5,366 nucleotides of DNA from an uncultured Selenomonadaceae bacterium (GCA_958415865.1 CATYZV010000145.1:1-5366); one strand, 5' to 3'; positions 1-5,366 are shown, counted from the stretch's first letter. The notes: generated by a model from the letters alone, not told the origin. Numbers and translations: made by a program.

Positions 1-78
1 ATCATATGCAGTATAATCTGACAATATGCTTTTTATTTATAGCTGCTCTTCAAGAAATGACTTTATCAGCCGTCTGTG

Positions 79-107
79 TTAAACTATCTATATTGTTTAC
101 GTATAAT
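79..107 (+). promoter_or_regulatory. Probable sigma-70/sigma-A promoter of the SUFU operon
   Basis: A perfect TATAAT -10 box lies at 102-107. A poor -35 candidate (TTAAAC, 79-84) sits 17 bp upstream and matches TTGACA at only three positions. Transcription would begin near 114, giving a leader of only about 15 bases before the ATG at 130. A second TATAAT at 12-17 shares the nonamer GTATAATCT with this one and could be an additional upstream start. The -10 is clear; the -35 is weak. Confidence 0.5.
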
Positions 108-116
108 CTTATAGAC

Positions 117-121
117 GGGAG
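117..121 (+). promoter_or_regulatory. Ribosome binding site of the SUFU-domain gene
   Basis: GGGAG lies 8 bases before the ATG at 130, which is good spacing for a Shine-Dalgarno sequence and fixes this ATG as the start. Confidence 0.75.
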
Positions 122-129
122 ACGTATTT

Positions 130-1785
130 ATGACGGGCAAGCGAAGAAAGAAATACGATTTGGATAAACTTATGGAGCAGATAGATGGCTGGTATGATGC
201 GGGCGAGTACGATGAGATAATCGCTGCTGTGTGTGCTGTGCCGGAAAGGTATTGGACGGAGGAGCTGGTGGAGGCTTTGGCTACGGCTTATAACAATACG
301 GGCTGTTATGATACGGCTTTGAAGGTCTTGATGAGGCATCCTGAAGAGGAGAATTTTTTCTGGCATTATATGGTAGGCTACGCGCTGTATTATAAGGCGG
401 TGGATAATGCTGACAGGATGGAGGATTCTGAGGTGCGGCGTTATCTGGGTCTAGCGCATCAGGCGTTTTCGTGTGCTCTGGAAAAGGGGGTGGAGGACCC
501 GGATATTGAGGATGATTGTCGGGATTTTTTATCTATGATAGAGGAGATACACGGTCCGGTGGTGTATTCTGATAGCTATTCGCAATCGGAAGCGGAGGCT
601 GTTGAGCGGTATATCTGCAGCAGGTTCGGCGAGTATTCGTCTATATTGGATGAGGGCATGGAGGAGGCGTGCGTAAATATCTTAGTGATTCCGCCGCACA
701 ACGGACACAATTTCTACACGCTGAGCACGATAGGCTTGGGTGCCTGCCGCATGAATATTCCTGATGATGATAAGGGCGGGTTTGCTGCTGCTGAACGTGC
801 TGAGCTTATAATTAAGCTGCCGTTTTATTGGAGTATCAACAATGAGGATGAGCGTTGGTTCTGGCCAGTGCAGCTCTTAATCGACATAGCACATTCTGTG
901 ATGACGGATGAGGATGTGTGGCTCGGTGAAGGGCAGGTGATAGCCAGCGATGTTCCGTACGCGGGCAATACGCGCTTTAGCGGTGCCATTCTGACTGTAC
1001 CTGAGGAAGTGCAGAATGCTCCCTTGACTCTGCCAGGCGGCAGCAGGGTGGATTTCTATCAGCCGGTGCCGCTCTATCCTGAGGAAATCGAGCTGTTAAA
1101 AGCAGATGTAGGGGCAGAGGACTTATTGATGAGCATGATAAAAGAATGCGGCACTGTCGTGGACATAAAGCGCATTAATTGCGCATTGATAAAGCCGGAT
1201 ATAGAATGGACGGAACTTTCGCTGTACCTCGATAATGTGATGGACGATGCCATTTGGCATCTCAATTCTATTAAACAGAAGGAATTGCCGCTCGATGAGC
1301 TGACGGCTTATAATCACATGGCTGTATTTTTGCGCTGGTGCATTGAGCATGACTTGATGAGTGATGCGTTCTGCGAGAAAAATGCTTCTTTCATATCGTC
1401 GGTAAAAAGCGGGAAAAACAAACGGGATCTGCGCAAATTTATACGCGATGATAAAGATTTTAAAGGCTGTCTTTCTATCGACGTGTTCAATGAAATCGGG
1501 GCTGCTTTCTGCCGCTATTACTATCTTAACAGCGAATTTGACGATGACTTGCTGCCGAGCTATCCTGCCGATGTCGATACGTACGCACTGCATTACTTCG
1601 GCGTTAAAAAGTACCACTGCCGGAAGTTTAAAGATGAGGCTTATCTGTTCATTCCCTACGATGAAGTTTATTACAAGGGGATGTCAAAATACATCGCTGA
1701 ACGCTATCAGCAATGGAAGAAATTTGCGGAAGCTATCGATAATGAACCGGATGAAGACTATATTTCACCGATTTTATTCAACTGA
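130..1785 (+). CDS. Suppressor-of-fused (SUFU) domain protein with N-terminal helical region and C-terminal DUF7832-like module
   Basis: This 551-residue protein has no signal peptide or membrane segment, so it should be cytoplasmic. Residues about 8-140 are predicted helical and TPR-like (repeated W/Y, A and L helix-packing patterns such as residues 43-68). Residues about 155-345 match the SUFU family: an ILVIPP strand (184-189), RAELIIKLP (223-231), ERWFWPVQLL (241-250), WLGEGQVI (264-271), NTRFSG (280-285) and DFYQPVPLYPEE (308-319). Residues about 365-535 resemble the small DUF7832-type family as I recall it: AIWH (374-377), LP (386-387), a FLRWCIEHDL helix (400-409), a central YYY, and a terminal ERYQQWK (524-530). 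No catalytic residues are apparent. Bacterial SUFU domains are widely regarded as protein-binding or immunity modules of polymorphic toxin systems, so an immunity or adaptor role is possible but unproven here. The start follows a good GGGAG site. The stop overlaps the next gene's ATG. SUFU assignment is firm; the C-terminal family name is less so. Confidence 0.9.
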   Translation: MTGKRRKKYDLDKLMEQIDGWYDAGEYDEIIAAVCAVPERYWTEELVEALATAYNNTGCYDTALKVLMRHPEEENFFWHYMVGYALYYKAVDNADRMEDSEVRRYLGLAHQAFSCALEKGVEDPDIEDDCRDFLSMIEEIHGPVVYSDSYSQSEAEAVERYICSRFGEYSSILDEGMEEACVNILVIPPHNGHNFYTLSTIGLGACRMNIPDDDKGGFAAAERAELIIKLPFYWSINNEDERWFWPVQLLIDIAHSVMTDEDVWLGEGQVIASDVPYAGNTRFSGAILTVPEEVQNAPLTLPGGSRVDFYQPVPLYPEEIELLKADVGAEDLLMSMIKECGTVVDIKRINCALIKPDIEWTELSLYLDNVMDDAIWHLNSIKQKELPLDELTAYNHMAVFLRWCIEHDLMSDAFCEKNASFISSVKSGKNKRDLRKFIRDDKDFKGCLSIDVFNEIGAAFCRYYYLNSEFDDDLLPSYPADVDTYALHYFGVKKYHCRKFKDEAYLFIPYDEVYYKGMSKYIAERYQQWKKFAEAIDNEPDEDYISPILFN

Positions 1786-2786
1786 TGAAAAAATACTTTA
1801 CTATCTGCAAAGGCTGGCTCACTGCTAGAGGGCATTATCTGAAGTTTTTCCTGCTAATACGGCTGCTTGCCTTCAAGCGTGCTCCGCATTTATTTTTATG
1901 GAATCTGTTCTGGCAGCTCTTTTTCCGCTTGGCGGCTATTCTTTTATGCCTGCTGCTGACGGTCGTGCCGCTGCCGCTGAGCAATATGGTGCAGGGGCTT
2001 ATGAATATGCAGCTGTCTTTAGATACGGTGAGCAATATACTCGATTCTCTAAGGAAGATATTCAGCCGCCTGCAGCTGTTCATTCCTTCCTTAAATGATA
2101 TACTGCATTTTCTGTCGCCGAATAATCTGATAAATCTGCTGAGAAATATCTCTATTTACGTAGATCCTATGCGTCTTGCCGGCTGGCTCAGAGACCTGCC
2201 GGGCGATTTGCAGAGGTTTTTTGCCTCTTTGTTCAGCAATATCCGCGAGCGGTGGCGCGACTTAAAATCGTTTTTTTGCAGTTTGTTTCCCCTCAGCACT
2301 GCCGCTAAAAGACTGCATCAGTTCGTGCGCAGCCACCTGCCGGCGGTAAAGCGTCTAAGCCGCAGCTTATTCCAAATGCTGGGCAGTTTCGTCTTAGTGA
2401 AATTAGGGATGATATTTTTGATTCCGCTCATCGGGCTGGGCGGCGCAGTCTATCTGCTGGGCTATAATATAAGCTTCATACTCATAGGCGTGTTCACTCT
2501 GCTGACTTCGCAGGCCGGCATGATGCTGGGGCGCGGCATCAACCGCTTTATGATGTGGCTCTGGTGGCACTGGCAGAAAACGCCGCATATCACGGGCAAT
2601 AGGCTGCTGATGCAGACGGTATATACTGCCTACATCAGAATCAATCTTTTCGTCAGACGAATGCACCTTGCAGCCGCTGATTTATTTGAACGGATTATGA
2701 TATTGACTACATTATTAATACTGTTCACTTACTTTTGGCTGCGCTATGCCGACGAAGATAATATAAATATAAAGGAAGAAAAATGA
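1785..2786 (+). CDS. Basic multi-pass membrane protein of unknown function
   Basis: This 333-residue protein is not a family I recognise. Hydrophobic segments at about residues 36-63, 199-225, 227-247 and 302-319 look like four membrane helices. Between the first and second lies a long stretch (about 75-195) of amphipathic helical segments rich in Leu, Phe and Arg and broken by Pro, with almost no long polar loop. The protein is strongly basic (many Arg, few acidic residues) until an acidic tail of about 12 residues (YADEDN then KEEK). There is no signal peptidase site or lipobox. The start ATG shares its A with the TGA of the SUFU gene (sequence TGATG at 1783-1787). No Shine-Dalgarno is visible upstream, so translation probably depends on reinitiation by ribosomes finishing the upstream gene. 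That ties expression of the two proteins together and suggests a joint function. Possibilities include a membrane anchor or partner for the SUFU protein, or a membrane-acting effector; neither is shown by sequence. Confidence 0.8.
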   Translation: MKKYFTICKGWLTARGHYLKFFLLIRLLAFKRAPHLFLWNLFWQLFFRLAAILLCLLLTVVPLPLSNMVQGLMNMQLSLDTVSNILDSLRKIFSRLQLFIPSLNDILHFLSPNNLINLLRNISIYVDPMRLAGWLRDLPGDLQRFFASLFSNIRERWRDLKSFFCSLFPLSTAAKRLHQFVRSHLPAVKRLSRSLFQMLGSFVLVKLGMIFLIPLIGLGGAVYLLGYNISFILIGVFTLLTSQAGMMLGRGINRFMMWLWWHWQKTPHITGNRLLMQTVYTAYIRINLFVRRMHLAAADLFERIMILTTLLILFTYFWLRYADEDNINIKEEK

Positions 2787-2795
2787 CTGCTGATT

Positions 2796-2804
2796 TGGTA
2801 TAAT
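2796..2804 (+). promoter_or_regulatory. Extended -10 promoter upstream of the TonB-dependent receptor
   Basis: TGG followed directly by TATAAT (2799-2804) forms a perfect extended -10 element just after the membrane-protein stop. No acceptable -35 is seen 16-18 bp upstream (AAGAAA), which is tolerated by extended -10 promoters. Predicted transcription start is about 2811, giving a leader of about 66 bases. No terminator separates the receptor from the upstream gene, so read-through may also contribute. Confidence 0.55.
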
Positions 2805-2817
2805 AAAAAATAATATG
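2799..2817 (+). promoter_or_regulatory. Weak Fur-box-like match over the receptor promoter
   Basis: Aligned to the 19-base Fur consensus (GATAATGATAATCATTATC), this stretch matches at 12 positions and overlaps the -10 box, where repressor binding would block transcription. The region is almost pure A/T, so a 12/19 match can easily arise by chance. It is recorded because a comparable match overlaps the promoter of the next gene. Confidence 0.2.
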
Positions 2818-2822
2818 TAAAG

Positions 2823-2828
2823 AAAGGA
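2823..2828 (+). promoter_or_regulatory. Distant Shine-Dalgarno-like AAAGGA for the receptor gene
   Basis: AAAGGA is the only purine-rich ribosome-binding candidate in the receptor leader, but it ends 48 bases before the ATG at 2877. Nothing resembling a Shine-Dalgarno lies in the 20 bases directly before that ATG. The inverted repeat at 2838-2868 lies between them and could fold to bring them closer. Confidence 0.35.
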
Positions 2829-2837
2829 TGTGAAAAC

Positions 2838-2868
2838 TGCTGTTTATAAAATCAGATAGTAAACAGCA
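2838..2868. repeat. 9-bp perfect inverted repeat in the receptor leader
   Basis: TGCTGTTTA (2838-2846) and TAAACAGCA (2860-2868) are exact reverse complements separated by 13 bases. The half-site centres are 22 bp apart, about two helical turns. It could be an operator for a dimeric regulator downstream of the promoter, or an RNA hairpin between the ribosome-binding site and the start codon. No U-tract follows, so it is not a terminator. Confidence 0.6.
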
Positions 2869-2876
2869 AATTACAT

Positions 2877-4805
2877 ATGAAAATCATATCTAGTTCCGCC
2901 ATAGCGGCTTCGGTGCTGCTCTTGGCAAATGCGGCTCAGGCCGAACAAGCTAATGCTCCTGCCGATGCAGTCGATGCGCACAGCGCGGTGCAGAATACGA
3001 ATTTAATACCAACACCGGCGTACACGACTGTCATCACCGAGCAGGAACTGCACGACAATCACTACAAGAATGTCGCGGAAGCACTGGGCTACGCTCCCGG
3101 CGTAAACGTCAGCGCGGGTGCTGTGAACAACGGTCATCTGGTCGTTTCTATCGACGGCGATGAGCGCGTTGCCGTGATGATCGACGGCAGGCGCGTCAAC
3201 CTCGACAAAGGTATTTCCGGCAGCAGGGCTTCATACGATGCCGACTTGCTGCCTCCGATTCTCAGCATTGAAAAAATCGAGATAATTCACGGTGCGGCAG
3301 GTTCTTATATGCTCAACACAGGCGAACCCGGCGGCGTTATCAACATCATCACGAAAAAGGGCGGTAAGCGTGCCAGCAAGCTCGATATGGCAGCAGGCGG
3401 CTATGGCGCGTGGCAGGTCAAGGCAGCTACCGGCGGCAGCTTGAACGGCTGGCACTGGATGGCGGCAGGCGGCTTTGACAATCAAGACTATATGAAGTAC
3501 AAAGCCTCTGACGATATCGGCGGCGGCACGCATGAAATGCCCAATTCCGAGAGCAACCGCCGCGAGATGTACTACCGCATTGACCGCGACCTCACCGATG
3601 ATACTTCGCTGACGTTTAATTACGGTCATCTAAGCAATGATACGGGGCTTTGGAATTCACTCAGCAATCCGCTGGATTACAATTATGAAAAGCTCATAAA
3701 TCATTTCTCACTGACGTACGATTACAAAAAGAACAGTGTAGCACCTGCATTTATCACTTATTACCACAATTACACCCAAGGCGATATGTACGTGCCGACA
3801 GGCTTTGACGAGCAGGAAGATGAACCGAGCTACAGCCGCTGGCACAACACGGTCGACGGCATCGACTGGCGCGATGGCTGGCGCATCAGCAAGGACCACA
3901 CGGTTACGGCAGGCATCCTCTACCGCCATACCTCCGTTGAAGATGAAAGCCAGGATAGAAACAATCCTTACAATCTCGGCGGCAATTACGAAGAAGACCG
4001 CTCCACCGTCTCGGCGTATCTGCAAAGCGTGCGCCGCTTCGGCAAATTGACCTTGACCGGTACCTCGGCACTTAGCCACAGCAGCGATTTCGGCAGCGAA
4101 TACACCGCCAACGGTGCACTCGATTACAGAGCCAGCGATGACACGGCGATTTACGCTTCGCTTAGCCAGATATACGACCTGCCTTCGCTCGATGAAATGT
4201 ACTACGACAATCAATATTTTCAGGGCAATAGCCGGCTGCGCCCTGAAACGGGCCACAAAGGCAGCTTGGGGCTGCGCCACCGCCTAAGTGATGATACGGC
4301 CGTCGGCTTTAATGCCTTCATCGAAAATCTCGATGACCCCATCGGCTGGCTGTATGATGGCAGCAAATACCGTGCAGTCAACTTTGAAAACCAAAAGCGG
4401 CGCGGCTTTTCTATCGACTTGGCGCATCAGTTCAGCGACAGGTACAAAGGCTCTTTGTCCTTTACGCGCACGATTGCCCACACGGATTACGGACAGGGCA
4501 ATATGACAGAGCTTAGCGACTTTGCTCCGATCAGCTGGAAAGCAGCTTTGAGCTACGGCGATGACCGCTGGCACAACAGCCTATTATTGACAGCGGCAAG
4601 CGGCAGGGATGACCGCTATTTCAGCGGCAATTACCTGCTGGTAGATGCCAATGTCAATTACAAATTCGACGATCAGTGGAGCACCTATCTCAAGCTGCGC
4701 AACCTTACGAACGAATCGTACGAAACGCTCGGCTCGTATTATTTAAACGGCGATATCCCCGCACCGGGCAGAACTGCCTTGATGGGAATCGAATATAATT
4801 TTTAA
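2877..4805 (+). CDS. TonB-dependent outer-membrane receptor, BtuB/CirA class
   Basis: This 642-residue protein belongs to the family that imports scarce ligands (iron chelates, heme, cobalamin or other metal complexes) across the outer membrane using TonB/ExbBD energy. A signal peptide (1-22, hydrophobic core then AQA|E) is followed by a short linker and a plug domain (about 47-160): VITEQEL (52-58), VAEALGYAPGVNV (66-78), IDGRRVN (102-108), IEKIEIIHGAAG (131-142) and the plug-ending GVINIITK (153-160). The 22-strand barrel fills about 165-642, with the barrel motif RLRPETG (453-459), the final-strand pattern LKLRNLTNESYE (605-616), and a C-terminal Phe as expected for barrel-assembly recognition. 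Length fits the BtuB/CirA group. No canonical TonB box is evident between the signal peptide and the plug. The start was chosen for its signal peptide, although it lacks a nearby ribosome-binding site. The ligand cannot be told from sequence; no cobalamin riboswitch is seen upstream. No tonB, exbBD or ABC transporter gene lies in the window. Confidence 0.95.
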   Translation: MKIISSSAIAASVLLLANAAQAEQANAPADAVDAHSAVQNTNLIPTPAYTTVITEQELHDNHYKNVAEALGYAPGVNVSAGAVNNGHLVVSIDGDERVAVMIDGRRVNLDKGISGSRASYDADLLPPILSIEKIEIIHGAAGSYMLNTGEPGGVINIITKKGGKRASKLDMAAGGYGAWQVKAATGGSLNGWHWMAAGGFDNQDYMKYKASDDIGGGTHEMPNSESNRREMYYRIDRDLTDDTSLTFNYGHLSNDTGLWNSLSNPLDYNYEKLINHFSLTYDYKKNSVAPAFITYYHNYTQGDMYVPTGFDEQEDEPSYSRWHNTVDGIDWRDGWRISKDHTVTAGILYRHTSVEDESQDRNNPYNLGGNYEEDRSTVSAYLQSVRRFGKLTLTGTSALSHSSDFGSEYTANGALDYRASDDTAIYASLSQIYDLPSLDEMYYDNQYFQGNSRLRPETGHKGSLGLRHRLSDDTAVGFNAFIENLDDPIGWLYDGSKYRAVNFENQKRRGFSIDLAHQFSDRYKGSLSFTRTIAHTDYGQGNMTELSDFAPISWKAALSYGDDRWHNSLLLTAASGRDDRYFSGNYLLVDANVNYKFDDQWSTYLKLRNLTNESYETLGSYYLNGDIPAPGRTALMGIEYNF

Positions 4806-4842
4806 TTTAGTCTAACCTGTCTTTCAGCGGTCATAGGAGGAA

Positions 4843-4871
4843 CTTTCATCCTCTGCATAGAAGATTATAAT
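4843..4871 (+). promoter_or_regulatory. Probable promoter of the Asp/Trp-repeat protein gene
   Basis: TATAAT at 4866-4871 with a weak -35 (CTTTCA, 4843-4848, three of six matches) at 17 bp spacing. Transcription would begin near 4878, leaving about 35 bases of leader before the ATG at 4913. The 107-base gap after the receptor has no convincing terminator, so read-through from the receptor is also possible. Confidence 0.45.
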
Positions 4872-4881
4872 AATTGTTTGT
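4863..4881 (+). promoter_or_regulatory. Weak Fur-box-like match over the small-gene promoter
   Basis: Twelve of 19 positions match the Fur consensus, including a run of five (positions 8-12 of the consensus), and the site covers the -10 box and predicted transcription start. This would fit co-regulation with the receptor by metal. The match is near what A/T-rich sequence gives by chance. Confidence 0.25.
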
Positions 4882-4900
4882 CATCTACTCACATATACAC

Positions 4901-4905
4901 GGAGG
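4901..4905 (+). promoter_or_regulatory. Strong ribosome binding site deciding the start of the small exported protein
   Basis: GGAGG sits 7 bases before the ATG at 4913. It selects that ATG, which begins a typical MKK signal peptide, over the in-frame TTG at 4874 that would add 13 residues (including HIHGG encoded by the ribosome-binding site itself). Confidence 0.85.
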
Positions 4906-4912
4906 TTTTACT

Positions 4913-5218
4913 ATGAAAAAATTGCTTTTGAGCAGTGCTCTGATTGCAGCATTGTCTTTTAGCGGCGTTGCCTTGGCGGAAACTCCGAGCAGCAGCCTTC
5001 AATCACAGACATCTGGTCTGACAGCTCTTTTATCGCCTGCCGATGGCTATGGTTATCACCACAGGTATTGGAATGACGATGATGACTGGGATGATGACGA
5101 CGACCGCTGGGATGACGATGATGACGATTGGGACGACGACCGCTGGGATGATGATGATGACTGGGACGATGATGACGATGACGATAGATGGGAACATCGC
5201 AGAGGGCATCATCGCTGA
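4913..5218 (+). CDS. Small exported Asp/Trp-repeat protein, function unknown
   Basis: This 101-residue protein has a clear Sec signal peptide (MKK, hydrophobic core, cleavage at ALA|E after residue 22). The mature chain of 79 residues starts with a Ser/Thr/Gln-rich linker (23-43). A YGYHHRYW segment (46-53) follows, then a low-complexity core (54-93) of 3-7 residue Asp runs punctuated by Trp at 53, 59, 66, 73, 78, 84 and 93; four of these Trp follow Arg or Tyr. The tail EHRRGHHR is basic and His-rich. About 31 of 79 mature residues are Asp. No lipobox, cysteine or membrane anchor is present, so it should be periplasmic or released. I do not recognise the family. Acidic runs with flanking His suggest binding of divalent cations or polycations, but this is inference from composition. 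It follows the TonB receptor by 107 bases, has its own promoter and a strong ribosome-binding site, and is closed by an intrinsic terminator, so it is a real expressed gene. Confidence 0.85.
   Translation: MKKLLLSSALIAALSFSGVALAETPSSSLQSQTSGLTALLSPADGYGYHHRYWNDDDDWDDDDDRWDDDDDDWDDDRWDDDDDWDDDDDDDRWEHRRGHHR
5069..5191 (+). repeat. Imperfect tandem GAY/TGG codon repeat inside the small gene
   Basis: This stretch is built of alternating GAT and GAC codons broken by TGG and CGC TGG. A 20-bp segment at 5096-5115 recurs exactly at 5132-5151, giving a 36-bp (12-codon) period. Units are multiples of three, so the frame is preserved. The mixed GAT/GAC usage shows that the repeat is not a freshly expanded single trinucleotide. 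Confidence 0.75.
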
Positions 5219-5261
5219 ACTTGTCCCCATAGATGCTGATTGACTTACCTTGATTTGTTTT

Positions 5262-5297
5262 GCAGAGCTGACAGATACATCAGCTCTGCTTTTGTTT
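5262..5297 (+). terminator. Strong intrinsic terminator after the small exported-protein gene
   Basis: A perfect 10-bp stem (GCAGAGCTGA 5262-5271 with TCAGCTCTGC 5280-5289) and an 8-base loop are followed by TTTTGTTT. It lies 43 bases after the stop codon. The other strand has A-rich sequence after the stem, so it works only in the + direction. Confidence 0.92.
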
Positions 5298-5298
5298 A

Positions 5299-5327
5299 TT
5301 GCCTGCTATAGCGTATTTTTGTATAAT
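5299..5327 (+). promoter_or_regulatory. Probable promoter for a gene beyond the right edge
   Basis: TTGCCT (5299-5304, four of six matches to TTGACA) and a perfect TATAAT (5322-5327) are separated by the ideal 17 bp. It begins immediately after the terminator's T-tract, so it starts a separate transcription unit. Transcription would begin near 5334; the A-rich leader runs off the window without a start codon. Confidence 0.55.
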
Positions 5328-5366
5328 ATATGGGTATTGATTCAAAAAAATAAAATAAAACAGACA

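Noticed and set aside
8..39. Possible terminator at the left edge (GCA/TAT pairing with ATATGC, followed by TTTTTATTT)
   Set aside because: The stem is only 6 A/T-rich pairs with a bulge and no gene is seen upstream in the window, so it is too weak to annotate.
3..170. Open + strand frame across the upstream region (from ATG at 6, about 54 codons)
   Set aside because: It has no ribosome-binding site, overlaps the promoter and start of the SUFU gene, and its composition shows no protein-like feature.
2787..2876. Cobalamin riboswitch before a BtuB-like receptor
   Set aside because: The gap is only 90 bases, about 66 of them transcribed, which is too short for this riboswitch, and no conserved B12-box-like segment is present.
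3708..4280. Long opposite-strand open frame (190 codons) inside the receptor gene, and similar ones at 1123-1617 and 3231-3629
   Set aside because: They lie wholly within well-supported genes on the other strand, have no ribosome-binding sites or recognisable domains, and reflect codon bias of the + strand genes.
4835..4853. Orphan AGGAGG partly paired with TCCTC (GAGGA 4837-4841, TCCTC 4849-4853), possibly a switch with the downstream GGAGG
   Set aside because: No start codon follows the AGGAGG at useful distance, the stem is 5 bp, the alternative pairing with the real ribosome-binding site is 4 bp, and the predicted transcript starts downstream of it.
5069..5191. CRISPR-like array because of regularly spaced repeats
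   Set aside because: Repeats are codon-level GAY/TGG runs inside an ORF with no unique spacers.
5030..5243. Overlapping frames through the Asp/Trp repeat (Ile/Val-rich on the - strand, Met/Thr-rich on the + strand)
   Set aside because: These are frame-shifted readings of the GAY/TGG repeat; only the 4913 frame has a signal peptide and a ribosome-binding site.

Overview
The window looks chromosomal and comes from a bacterium with an outer membrane. It encodes a complete TonB-dependent outer-membrane receptor. The expression signals, however, are of the Firmicutes type: strong GGAGG/GGGAG ribosome-binding sites, canonical TATAAT boxes and AT-rich intergenic regions. That combination, with moderate and variable G+C, suggests a diderm Firmicute of the Negativicutes (Selenomonas/Anaerovibrio/Phascolarctobacterium-like). 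This assignment is an inference; there is no rRNA or marker gene to confirm it.

All four genes lie on the + strand. Positions 1-129 hold a promoter and ribosome-binding site. Positions 130-1785 encode a cytoplasmic three-part protein: an N-terminal TPR-like helical region, a central Suppressor-of-Fused (SUFU) domain, and a C-terminal module resembling the DUF7832-type domain. Its stop codon overlaps by one base the start of a basic, very hydrophobic 333-residue membrane protein of unknown function (1785-2786). The two are almost certainly translationally coupled. SUFU-domain proteins in bacteria are often associated with polymorphic-toxin immunity, so the pair could be a defence or immunity module, but no toxin is recognisable here.

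The second half is an outer-membrane/periplasmic block. A 90-base gap holds an extended -10 promoter and a 9-bp inverted repeat placed between a Shine-Dalgarno-like sequence and the start codon. It leads into a 642-residue BtuB/CirA-class TonB-dependent receptor (2877-4805). After a 107-base gap with its own promoter and a strong ribosome-binding site comes a 101-residue secreted protein (4913-5218). Its mature part is an Asp/Trp repeat with His/Arg-rich flanks. A strong intrinsic terminator follows (5262-5297). A well-formed promoter at 5299-5327 then points to a gene beyond the right edge.

The receptor and the acidic exported protein may work together in uptake or binding of a metal or other cationic ligand, but that is only suggested by adjacency and composition. 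The most unusual item is the Asp/Trp-repeat exported protein. The SUFU/membrane-protein pair is second.
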